A stretch of 64,000 nucleotides of DNA. Source: Blastomyces gilchristii SLH14081. Taxonomy: Eukaryota > Ascomycota > Eurotiomycetes > Onygenales > Ajellomycetaceae. Made by a program: the position numbers and the translations under genes. The notes beneath the pieces were generated by a model. It was not told the origin of the DNA and did not search any database. It saw nothing but the letters and a program-made list of their open reading frames with translations. Each line of letters opens with the position of its first letter. Within the stretch, counting starts at the first letter, position 1. Of the stretch, positions 37,286-47,786 are shown piece by piece. Location: NCBI RefSeq assembly GCF_000003855.2, contig NW_003101682.1, forward strand, positions 6,676,779-6,740,778. The letters are read 5' to 3'.

Positions 37286-40200
37286 AAAACTCTGACTTCT
37301 CACAGAATTTAATAGCTTAAAAGACATTTGTATCTGTTACATGATGAAGTTGAACATAGATATTGAAGAATATCAATATGAAGATATCTATACATATGAA
37401 GTTAATAATCTTGATTATAATCTTATGTTAGAACTGGCCTGACTATCTGAATAAAATATCTTATTAAATACTTAACACAGAAGCTTAATATTCTCTAACA
37501 ATGATAGAGTTCACAAAGATAACATTTATAAGACTATGAATCTGACACAGATTTCTGTCAATGCCTATAAAATACTCTGAAAAGAAAGTCACTGAAAAGA
37601 TCACTGATAGCAGAATTATGTGACAATCTATTCTATCAGTCTGACTGATATTAAGAAAGCTCTAGAGAAGTTATTCTGTACTATAATAACAGATTCTCAT
37701 ACAATACTCTCTTAATAATATCATGAATATCTAGATATCTTCTGACAAGATAATACTATAAATATACTCTCTTTATAAGGTTCAGAAGTAGATCACAGTA
37801 TCAAGTTATAAAAGAAGAATAATAAGAACTCTGAGTCATTATAAAGCTCTCTTTATAATATGTCTTGAGATGAACTTCTTCTTCTTCAGAAGACACTTAA
37901 TAATCTGTTGAATAAGAAATTCATATATATTAGCAACTCTTCTGCTACAGCTTCTATTCTCTTTACAAAGAAACCAGATGAAGAACTCTGATTCTGTGTG
38001 AACTATTGAGAATTGAACAGATTAATTAAGAAGAACTGCTATTCTTTATCTCTTATTAATAAAACCCTAGCTCACATCAGACAAGCTCAATGATTTATAA
38101 AATTAAATATCATCACTGCATTTTATAAAATTCATATTACTGAAGAAGATGAATAGCTTACAGCATTCTAAATATGTTATAATCTCTTTGAATAAATAGT
38201 TATACTCTTTGAACTGATCAATGCTCTCAGTACATTTCAGAAGTATATCAACTGAGTACTTCAGAATTTTCTTAATAAATTTGCATCTGTATATCTCAAT
38301 GATATTCTCATCTTCACTGATAAGTTCAGAAAAGAATATCAAGAATACATGTAAAGAGTATTACAATAATTATAAGAAGCAGAACTATCAATAGATATTG
38401 ATAAGTATGACTTTGAAGTCAAGAGTATTAAATATCTAGGTTTTATCATAGAAGCTGATAAGAGAATTTAAATGAATTCTGAGAAAGTCTTCATTATTCT
38501 TGAATGAGAAGCTTCATATACTGTGAAAGATGTATAAAGCTTCATTGAATTTGCTAACTTCTATCAGTAATTTATATGAAACTTCTCAGATATTGTGAGA
38601 TCACTTACAGAACTCATCAGAAAGAACTCAGTATTTCAGTGATTAGCAGATACTGAAGCTGTATTTATACAGATAAAGAAGATGTTTATCAATATCTCTC
38701 TATTAATAATATTTGATTCTGATTGTGAAATAGTTGTTGAAGCTGACTTCTCTGACTATATTATAGAGAAAGCTATATTACAATATAATAATAAAGATGT
38801 CTTATAATTATGTACTTTTATATCTAAGAAACTAAGTTCTGCTGAATACAACTATAAGATCTATGATAAGAAACTTCTTATAATTGTATACTGTCTAGAA
38901 GAATGAGACTCTGAACTCTGAAGTATCTTTAAATTTGAGATAATTATAGATTATAAGAATCACAAGCACTTCACAACTATCTATAAACTCACTAAATAAT
39001 AGATATAATGATCTGAGTTTTTAAGCTGCTTTTATTTTACAATACACTACTGTCTCAGCAGTCAGAACTCAATGACAGATACTCTCTTATAATAAGAGTA
39101 AGATATGCCTTCTGATATAATAGATATCTATTGAATAAACTGAGAATACTGTCTTCTAGATCTGAAGATATTAGTTAATCAAGATGAAATAACTCATGAT
39201 ACTATATATACTTCTCTGATTAGAACACTCTCTCTCTGAACTGTCACTGACACTGATATTGACACTGATACTGATATCTTGACTTCTCTCAAACCTATAC
39301 TGAATGAATTATGACATGTAACAGCTCAAACTAATGAACTTCTTGAAGCATTTATTAAAGTAGTATATCAAGAAGCACTCTCATTCTTCTCAGAACTATA
39401 TATAAGAACTGACATCTCAGAATGCTTAATTAATGATAATAACACTTTACAGTTCTGTGAACAATGTTGAGTTTCTCACTCTGAACTCTTATACACTCAG
39501 ATAATATAAGAGATACATAATTTGTATATAACTGATCACTCAGATTGTGAATAATTATACTGAATAATCTCTTAAGAGTTCTACTGATCTGAGATATTAA
39601 ACAGTATCAGATGTTTTATTTAAAACTGTAACTATTATTCTTTTATCATCTTATGAAAGAATCATAGAAAAGATCTACTGAAATCACTTGATATCTCTGA
39701 TAGAATCTGATAAGATATAGTAATTGACTTCACTGTTGACCTCTCTGAGAGCAAGAATTGTAAGAATATCCTGGTCATTGTAAACTGATTAAGCAAAGAT
39801 ATAATATTAAAACCTTATAATAAGATGAATACTGAGTAAGTCACTGAAGCTTTTCTATAGAGTCTGTTCTATTGAATGTATGAATTACTGAGATCTATAG
39901 TATCAGATCAGAGCTGTTAATTCATGAGTACTCTCTGAATAAGAATCTGTCAAGTTCTCAAGATTATACACTGTTTGTTAACTCTCTATCATTCTGAGAC
40001 TAATGATATGTCAGAATAGATAATTCAGACTGTAAAGAATTATCTTCATAATTTCTGTAATTACTTATAAGACAATTGATATAATCTTCTTCTACATGCA
40101 GAGATCACTATCAACAGCTGAGATGCTATCTTAACAGGTATAAGCTCATTCTTTCTTACACACAGTTATCACATGAAAGTATTGAATCTTCTAGAAATCA

Positions 40201-40784
40201 CATATTTCACACTGAACTCTTACAGTTCAATTCAGATCACTGATAATATAGTAATAAAGCTCTGAAATATCTGTAACTGAGCAGAGATCTTCATAACAAC
40301 TGTGAAACAAGATTAAGAGAATTAAATCAATGTTCACTGAGATTCTGCTGAGTAATATAAGATAAAAGACTTGATGTGATTGAATCTCAAGAATATACAG
40401 ATCACATATTCATCTCATACACTGAGTTATTATCATATCAAGTATAAAGTGATAGAAGTTCTAGATAGTTATAACTACTGTCTTAACACATTATCAGAAA
40501 TTCATGATATCTTTCATACAAGCTTGCTCTGCTATGCTGTCACTGATCTGTTCTCTTCTTAACTGATTTCTGACTGACAGCTGCCAGGGATCATAGAAGA
40601 AGATAATGAACTTAAATGAGAGATTGAAGATATTCTTGATAAGAGACTCTGTGACTGCAGCTGACAATATCTTGTGAAATAAGTCAGCTATGATTATCTG
40701 ACCTGGACTCTGAGTTTCATACTATTCAAGACTGTAGCTCTTGACTGATAAGAACTACACACAATCAGAGAAGAAGAGAGCTAA
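37286..40784 (+). pseudogene. G1 pol pseudogene fragment (RT to chromodomain)
   Basis: The protease is partial, ending near 37450. The RT is readable at about 37890-38440 with box YLND (near 38297), and RNase H is at about 38640-39100. The integrase core is at about 39720-40330, with IFHTSLLCYAVTDLFSS at 40500-40560. The chromodomain-like end is at about 40575-40770. Relative to the plus-strand copy it has a short extra Asp/Thr repeat near 39245-39280 (TDTDIDTDTDI), a small in-frame expansion. Many stops. Confidence 0.8.
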
Positions 40785-41075
40785 TGTGATAGACTGTGTC
40801 TGATCATTATATAGACTATTTCTTTACACTTCATAGATTCTGCTGAAAGCTCTGATTCTCAGTCATTCTCAATTACTGATTCTTAGCTGAAAAACTCATG
40901 AAATTTCTATTCTTCTGCTCTGAAGCTTCACTGTGTATACACTGTATATACATATAAATATTCACTCTGATCACTGATTCTCACACTTTCTCTTTCTTTT
41001 TTCTCTTTAACATTTTTCTCTTTGTTATATAAGACCTATATATTATACTAATCTATTCAGTGTAGACCTCTTACA
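40785..41075 (+). repeat. G1 3' LTR (291 bp)
   Basis: Reads TGTGATAGACTG...ACCTCTTACA, preceded by a purine tract (AGAGAAGAAGAGAGCTAA). The TG...CA ends are intact. Confidence 0.85.
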
Positions 41076-42262
41076 CTTCTACTTCTACTATCTCTGTTTC
41101 TGTGACTCTCACTTCTGCTTCTGCTACTTCTACTTTCTCTGTCTCTGCTACTTCTGTCTTCATTATCAGCTCTCTCTGTTTCAAGAAGATGTTACATAGA
41201 CTTGATAAATTATATTTCTCAGCATATACACTTTCACTCTTTTTACTAATCTCTAAAATAATTTATTGTATGAAGAGAGCATACAATATAACTATCTAAA
41301 GCTTGGTCACAGATGCTGATTATTACATTCATTTTAAGTATTTATAATAAGACAATTATTTATTTATACTGAAGAATCATCTCTCTTCTCAACAGTATTA
41401 AGATTATAAGTCTTTTCTTTTTTCATCTTCTCTTTCTGATACTGATTTTTCTGCTCTTAGAAGAAATCATTATAGATTTTATTATATATAAAGTTATAAT
41501 ATTTATGAATATTAAGAAACTTTTTATAACTGTAAAGTTTAATATTGTGAGTATATTTACTCTGATGAATATCTTCAGAATGATTGATCTGTATCAGTCT
41601 ATTCTCTGATATTTATTATCTAACTTCACAATACAGATGAAGAATATCTGTATTTTCAGAAACAGAAACACAGATATTATACTCTTATACACTTATAGAT
41701 ATGAGACTTATATGTCTTATCTGAGATGTTATTATAAAAATGAGCTGTTCATACACTGTGTTCTACTTTCTGTATTTCTCTGTGTTCTTCTCTCTCTTTC
41801 TGAGAAGTCTCATGCATGTTGTAATTATATGTACAACTCTAAGATCAGCAGATATTTATTTAATAACTATTCTCATCTCTGATTTTGCAGTTTTTATATA
41901 CTAATAATGATTATTAATTACTCTGATATCAGAGGTCATTCTAATCAAAGATAATAATACTACTGAGACTACTCTCTTTCACTCTTAAGCTTTTTCTATT
42001 GTTTTCTCTCTCTTCTCTGCAGAGAAGATTATGCATATATCAAGTTATAAGTATTCAGCTCTGAGTAACTCTCACTGTCATTCATTTAGTTGTGTATCTT
42101 CTTCTTTAGTTTCTTTTATCTTTACTCTCTCTGCTCTGACTTCTGGTTCTGCAGGTCTCACACTCTTCTTCAATTTTTCTATACACACACATACACATTT
42201 CTATATTGGCATTCCAGTCAATCTTGTGATAAACGACATTAATATCATATACAGAGTGATAG
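41076..42262 (-). mobile_element. Outer G2 Gypsy, 3' part of the internal region (minus)
   Basis: It matches the region downstream of pol in the plus-strand G2 (about 59950-61110, reversed). The left side is cut by the G1 LTR and the right side by the inner G2; ATAG at 42259-42262 is the target duplication of the inner G2. It continues at 53162. It includes antisense frames at 41102-41299, 41637-41882 and 42031-42267 that match frames in the other G2 copies. Confidence 0.75.
41637..41882 (+). CDS. Antisense open frame 'b', outer G2 copy (81 aa)
   Basis: Same frame as 43744-43998 with a diverged first 25 residues and an identical remainder. The change from diverged to identical falls at 41721 / 43837, the start of the direct duplication. 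Unknown function. Confidence 0.25.
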   Translation: MKNICIFRNRNTDIILLYTYRYETYMSYLRCYYKNELFIHCVLLSVFLCVLLSLSEKSHACCNYMYNSKISRYLFNNYSHL

Positions 42263-42267
42263 TGTGA
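42031..42267 (+). CDS. Antisense open frame 'c' (78 aa), outer G2
   Basis: Duplicated exactly at 44147-44383. A comparable frame can be read on the minus strand of the plus-strand G2 at about 59975-60130 (SFISALSAMTSDS...LFFNFSTHT). Ser/Thr-rich and partly hydrophobic. The last residues run into the inner G2 LTR. Low confidence as a gene. Confidence 0.2.
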   Translation: MHISSYKYSALSNSHCHSFSCVSSSLVSFIFTLSALTSGSAGLTLFFNFSIHTHTHFYIGIPVNLVINDINIIYRVIV

Positions 42268-42429
42268 TTCAAAGGTTGCTTTAGCCAGCGTACGATTACA
42301 GGCGTACGCCGGCTTCTTATATATCGTATGCTAAATTAATTAGTGGCCGCTATGGCCCCTTTACATTTGTAAGCAAGTTCAGAAGCAGCTGTGTTATTAT
42401 TCAACAGTTGTACATTCTTTCAAACCACA
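42263..42429 (-). repeat. G2 3' LTR of the inner element (167 bp)
   Basis: Plus strand TGTGATTCAAAGG...AAACCACA, TG...CA ends. An identical copy at 44379-44545 is part of the 1.66-kb duplication. Confidence 0.85.
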
Positions 42430-42941
42430 TCCTCTCTCACCAGATTCAGTCATATTCATGTGACTATGATGTCTGTCCTAGCTTCATGCGGATTAGCATG
42501 TCAGTAGCATTCATGATCATGTGATCTATTCCTGATTCAGCTAGCATTCTGTGTACACTCTCACAAAGAAACTTTCACTATATTATATCACTCATTCACT
42601 AACTTTTCTCATTCTTCAATTATCTTCTTCATCATTGTTATCATTGAACACTATCACTATCTCATTCAAGATTACTGTCTCTTCTTCTGTTCAATATCTT
42701 CTATCTGTTTATCTATCACATTGTACATGTTTCTGATGATGATCTCTTATTCTCACAATAAGTATTATTATAGTGCTTATACTGAGCAGTTCATTAGCAG
42801 TAAGTGTAACACATTGTGAAATGTATATAATCAGAACTTGTTTATCTTCTAATAATCATCAGAATGTATTATCATGAATGACACATCTTCTTTATCTTCT
42901 TATACACTCTCAATCATTTTCATCTCAGCAGGTTTCTGATC

Positions 42942-43415
42942 ATGTTTTCTGACATAATTTATGTAAATGCAGATGCTGATATATTTGTTTTTATTCATAT
43001 AGAATTTTCATACATTGACAGATCTGTATTCACTGATAATAGTGAACTCAATGTTAAATCATTGATCAAGAACTTGAAGAACATAATAATGAAGAAATTA
43101 TCTGTATTATGTATGACTGAGTCTTCTGCATTCTCTTCTATCTCTTCTGCTGCTTCTTTCTCTATTACTCTCTCTCAATCTTCTACACTTACTTCTGTGT
43201 CTGATTCTTTCACTCATGCTATCTCTGTTTCTGCAACTCTTACTTCTGCTACTTCTGGTTTTACTGTCTCTGCTTTCATTATCAGCTCTCCTCATTTCAA
43301 GAAGATATTATATAGACTTAATAAATTGCATTTTTCAGTGTGTACACTTCTGCTCTTCTTACTGACTCTCAGAATAATTTATTATATAAAGACTGTATAT
43401 AATATGACTATCTGA
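42942..43415 (+). CDS. Antisense open frame 'a' in G2 3' extension (157 aa, Ser/Thr-rich)
   Basis: An uninterrupted 157-codon frame on the strand opposite to G2 pol. The N-terminal part is Asp/Ile-rich. A Ser/Thr-rich middle (about residues 60-120) leads to the segment PHFKKILYRLNKLHFSV and a hydrophobic C-terminal stretch (CTLLLFLLTLRIIYYI) that could span a membrane. The plus-strand G2 has a matching 154-codon frame at 60898-61362, and the outer G2 a matching partial frame at 41102-41299; all end ...YN(M/I)TI. The frame surviving in mutated copies is notable, but the opposite strand is also open over part of it, so this may be a shadow. No known homologue recognised. Confidence 0.3.
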   Translation: MFSDIIYVNADADIFVFIHIEFSYIDRSVFTDNSELNVKSLIKNLKNIIMKKLSVLCMTESSAFSSISSAASFSITLSQSSTLTSVSDSFTHAISVSATLTSATSGFTVSAFIISSPHFKKILYRLNKLHFSVCTLLLFLLTLRIIYYIKTVYNMTI

Positions 43416-43743
43416 AGCTCAGTCACAGACACTGATTATTATATTTATTTTAAATATTTATAATGAAGTAATTATTCATTTATATTAGAGAATCACTTTC
43501 TCTCTTAACAGTATTAAGATTATAAGTCTGTTTCTTTTTCATCTTTTCTTTCTGATGCTGATTTTTCTATTCTTAGAGAAAATTATTATAGATTTTACTG
43601 TGTATGAAGTCATAATATTCATAGATATCAAGAAACTTTTTATAACTGTAAAGTTCAATATCATAGAGATATTCACTCTGATGAATTTCTTTAAGATAAT
43701 AGATCTGTATCAGTCTATTCTCTGATATCTATTATTTAACTTC

Positions 43744-43998
43744 ATGATGCAGACAAAAGATATCTGTGTTTTCAGAAATAAAAATATGAATATCATACTC
43801 TTTTACACTCATGAGTGTGAGGCTTGTACACCTTGTCTGAGATGTTATTATAAAAATGAGCTGTTCATACACTGTGTTCTACTTTCTGTATTTCTCTGTG
43901 TTCTTCTCTCTCTTTCTGAGAAGTCTCATGCATGTTGTAATTATATGTACAACTCTAAGATCAGCAGATATTTATTTAATAACTATTCTCATCTCTGA
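43744..43998 (+). CDS. Antisense open frame 'b' in G2 3' extension (84 aa)
   Basis: Counterparts are at 41637-41882 (81 aa) in the outer G2 and on the minus strand at 60305-60574 (89 aa) in the plus-strand G2. Shared features include a hydrophobic stretch (VLLSVFLCVLLSLSEKS) followed by Cys residues and the string YMYNSKIS. Unknown function; may be coincidental openness. The second half lies in the duplicated segment. Confidence 0.25.
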   Translation: MMQTKDICVFRNKNMNIILFYTHECEACTPCLRCYYKNELFIHCVLLSVFLCVLLSLSEKSHACCNYMYNSKISRYLFNNYSHL

Positions 43999-45499
43999 TT
44001 TTGCAGTTTTTATATACTAATAATGATTATTAATTACTCTGATATCAGAGGTCATTCTAATCAAAGATAATAATACTACTGAGACTACTCTCTTTCACTC
44101 TTAAGCTTTTTCTATTGTTTTCTCTCTCTTCTCTGCAGAGAAGATTATGCATATATCAAGTTATAAGTATTCAGCTCTGAGTAACTCTCACTGTCATTCA
44201 TTTAGTTGTGTATCTTCTTCTTTAGTTTCTTTTATCTTTACTCTCTCTGCTCTGACTTCTGGTTCTGCAGGTCTCACACTCTTCTTCAATTTTTCTATAC
44301 ACACACATACACATTTCTATATTGGCATTCCAGTCAATCTTGTGATAAACGACATTAATATCATATACAGAGTGATAGTGTGATTCAAAGGTTGCTTTAG
44401 CCAGCGTACGATTACAGGCGTACGCCGGCTTCTTATATATCGTATGCTAAATTAATTAGTGGCCGCTATGGCCCCTTTACATTTGTAAGCAAGTTCAGAA
44501 GCAGCTGTGTTATTATTCAACAGTTGTACATTCTTTCAAACCACATCCTCTCTCACCAGATTCAGTCATATTCATGTGACTATGATGTCTGTCCTAGCTT
44601 CATGCGGATTAGCATGTCAGTAGCATTCATGATCATGTGATCTATTCCTGATTCAGCTAGCATTCTGTGTACACTCTCACAAAGAAACTTTCACTATATT
44701 ATATCACTCATTCACTAACTTTTCTCATTCTTCAATTATCTTCTTCATCATTGTTATCATTGAACACTATCACTATCTCATTCAAGATTACTGTCTCTTC
44801 TTCTGTTCAATATCTTCTATCTGTTTATCTATCACATTGTACATGTTTCTGATGATGATCTCTTATTCTCACAATAAGTATTATTATAGTGCTTATACTG
44901 AGCAGTTCATTAGCAGTAAGTGTAACACATTGTGAAATGTATATAATCAGAACTTGTTTATCTTCTAATAATCATCAGAATGTATTATCATGAATGACAC
45001 ATCTTCTTTATCTTCTTATACACTCTCAATCATTTTTCATCTCAGCAGGTTTCTGATCATGTTTTCTGACATAATTTTATGTAAATGCAGATGCTGATAT
45101 ATTTGTTTTTATTCATATAGAATTTTCATACATTGACAGATCTGTATTCACTGATAATAGTGAACTCAATGTTAAATCATTGATCAAGAACTTGAAGAAC
45201 ATAATAATGAAGAAATTATCTGTATTATGTATGACTGAGTCTTCTGCATTCTCTTCTATCTCTTCTGCTGCTTCTTTCTCTATTACTCTCTCTCAATCTT
45301 CTACACTTACTTCTGTGTCTGATTCTTTCACTCATGCTATCTCTGTTTCTGCAACTCTTACTTCTGCTACTTCTGGTTTTACTGTCTCTGCTTTCATTAT
45401 CAGCTCTCCTCATTTCAAGAAGATATTATATAGACTTAATAAATTGCATTTTTCAGTGTGTACACTTCTGCTTCTTCTACTGACTCTCAGAATAATTTA
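43837..45499. repeat. Near-identical direct duplication of 41721-43381, abutting the gap
   Basis: Offset 2,116 bases. The two copies look identical except for single-base length changes in T runs (near 45035 and 45078) and small differences in the last 40 bases before the Ns. All other repeats in this window differ by many transitions. The duplicated part includes outer-G2 sequence and the G2 LTR, which should not recur inside the inner element. It is therefore either an assembly error or a very recent unequal exchange. Confidence 0.85.
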
Positions 45500-46432
45500 N
45501 NNNNNNNNNNNNNNNNNNNNNNNNNNNNNNNNNNNNNNNNNNNNNNNNNNNNNNNNNNNNNNNNNNNNNNNNNNNNNNNNNNNNNNNNNNNNNNNNNNNN
45601 NNNNNNNNNNNNNNNNNNNNNNNNNNNNNNNNNNNNNNNNNNNNNNNNNNNNNNNNNNNNNNNNNNNNNNNNNNNNNNNNNNNNNNNNNNNNNNNNNNNN
45701 NNNNNNNNNNNNNNNNNNNNNNNNNNNNNNNNNNNNNNNNNNNNNNNNNNNNNNNNNNNNNNNNNNNNNNNNNNNNNNNNNNNNNNNNNNNNNNNNNNNN
45801 NNNNNNNNNNNNNNNNNNNNNNNNNNNNNNNNNNNNNNNNNNNNNNNNNNNNNNNNNNNNNNNNNNNNNNNNNNNNNNNNNNNNNNNNNNNNNNNNNNNN
45901 NNNNNNNNNNNNNNNNNNNNNNNNNNNNNNNNNNNNNNNNNNNNNNNNNNNNNNNNNNNNNNNNNNNNNNNNNNNNNNNNNNNNNNNNNNNNNNNNNNNN
46001 NNNNNNNNNNNNNNNNNNNNNNNNNNNNNNNNNNNNNNNNNNNNNNNNNNNNNNNNNNNNNNNNNNNNNNNNNNNNNNNNNNNNNNNNNNNNNNNNNNNN
46101 NNNNNNNNNNNNNNNNNNNNNNNNNNNNNNNNNNNNNNNNNNNNNNNNNNNNNNNNNNNNNNNNNNNNNNNNNNNNNNNNNNNNNNNNNNNNNNNNNNNN
46201 NNNNNNNNNNNNNNNNNNNNNNNNNNNNNNNNNNNNNNNNNNNNNNNNNNNNNNNNNNNNNNNNNNNNNNNNNNNNNNNNNNNNNNNNNNNNNNNNNNNN
46301 NNNNNNNNNNNNNNNNNNNNNNNNNNNNNNNNNNNNNNNNNNNNNNNNNNNNNNNNNNNNNNNNNNNNNNNNNNNNNNNNNNNNNNNNNNNNNNNNNNNN
46401 NNNNNNNNNNNNNNNNNNNNNNNNNNNNNNNN
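45500..46432. other. Assembly gap (933 Ns)
   Basis: Run of N. Long frames reported across it are not real. Sequence on the right (46433 onward) is G2 internal sequence (compare 53166-53615 and 59480-59950 reversed). Confidence 0.99.
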
Positions 46433-47520
46433 GTATACAGAGCAGTAGAGAAATCAGAGATATATACAGTATTATTATAAGAGTGACTTACAGCTCTTAA
46501 ATCTCTTACAGATCTCAAGTTTTGAGATTTTCTTTATTTTTGATGTTTTTCAGATGATGTGATATTGAAAATAGATTAATATGTGATATATGAAAATGAA
46601 TAAGATATATATAATAATATTTGTCTTTTATAGTCAATTCTTACAGTTAATAATCAATTCATTATCTCTTTTCTTTTCTTACACTTTTTCTTTGTCTGCT
46701 AGTCATCACTCTTGCATAATCTCTATATAATACAGTATTCAGTGACTAGGTTCAGCAGCTTTCATCTTTTGTGATTCTATCTCATACATTATATTGTCTC
46801 TCTTTGCCTGCTCAGATCACTATAGTGAATAACTCATTGAAACTAATCTTATCTGATCTCTGAGTATTTTTAGAGATTGAGATGACTTAGTCTCACATAT
46901 TTACAAATGTTTCAGATAGTTCATTCTCTGTGATCTCTGTAATTGAACTAATATAAACAGTTGAATTCAACTCTGAATCTCTTTTTCTTCTGTGATCTGA
47001 CTTATATACAAGTCTGCTGCTTTGAGACTGCTCTTTACTATATTGCATTCACTGTCTGTGATGTATTATTATATAATCAGCTACAGTCTTATTACTTATT
47101 AAAGTATAATATTCATCTGATTTCTTCATTACTTCTTATTCTTTTTCTATAATTATGAAAAGATCAGAATAAGTGAGATCATCTGATTTATAAGTATATA
47201 TGATTTCTCTTACTTTATAAGACTTTTCAATTATAAGTCTCTTCTTTTTCAACACTGATAATAGTGCTGTAAATAATTATAATTCACTCAGATCTTATAT
47301 CTTTGCTTTTATAAGTTATGAATTATTTATTAAGTTGTGTAAGATCTATCTCTCTGATTCTTTCAATGTGTATATTCTCAGAGAATGTGATTTGAGTATT
47401 TTATATAACTCAAATCATCTAGGTTGAAACTTCTCAGAACTCTCATTGTGTATGAGAACTTATATTCTCATCTTGAGACTCAATTCCTTAACTAGTGAGT
47501 CTCATATTCTTTTTGATTGA
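46433..47520 (-). mobile_element. Inner G2, region downstream of pol
   Basis: It matches 53166-53615, 62973-63147 and 63654-64000 on the same strand and 58870-59950 in reverse. On the minus strand the distal part encodes the end of the pol-like frame. A 63-codon antisense frame at 46961-47152 has a partner of the same length with the same start and stop at 59242-59433 in the plus-strand G2. Function unknown. Confidence 0.7.
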
Positions 47521-47525
47521 ATTGC

Positions 47526-47786
47526 TCAGTTCAGGAGTAACTTGTTAGCTTTTGCACATGTGTGGCTGATCTTCTTCAATCTTGGTTCTGTGTCCACGAC
47601 TGCTGTGTCTGCAACTGCTGTTCCTGCTGCGTCCGCGACTGTTGCGCCCGCGACTGTTGTGTCTGCAACTGCTGTTCCTGCTGCGTCTGCAACTGTTGCG
47701 CCTGCGGCTGTTGTGTCCGCAACTGCTGTTTCCTCCCCCACCTTTTCCAAAGCATTCTCCAGGATGCGCGGATGCAATTCGTACAA
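47526..47786 (-). pseudogene. G2 pol segment with in-frame GC-rich minisatellite
   Basis: This is part of the G2 polyprotein between the integrase core and the terminal Gypsy domain. It starts YELHPRILENALEKV, contains a repeated peptide (unit TAVADTTVAGATVADAAG, 54 bp, about 2.6 copies at 47590-47735) and ends EPRLKKISHTCAKANKLLLN, a helix-rich segment typical of Gypsy C-termini. The plus-strand G2 has the same flanks at 58662-58868 with a shorter, more degenerate repeat. The repeat is rich in CpG while the sequence around it is almost CpG-free. The open frames on all six frames here are by-products of the repeat. Confidence 0.7.

Larger units (their letters stand above)
37286..41075 (+). 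mobile_element. G1 Gypsy 3' fragment, plus strand, inserted in the outer G2
   Basis: It is collinear with 10250-13986 of the plus-strand G1. The left end is cut by the G2 LTR within the protease region. The right end is a complete 3' LTR, after which sequence of the outer G2 element begins at 41076. Confidence 0.85.

Noticed and set aside
43107..43295. Arg/Ser-rich frames opposite antisense frame a (also 45225-45413 and 61018-61218)
   Set aside because: Low-complexity shadow resembling an SR domain only by composition; no other support.
45180..46518. Long frames of 340-422 codons around the N run
   Set aside because: They consist mostly of translated Ns across the assembly gap.
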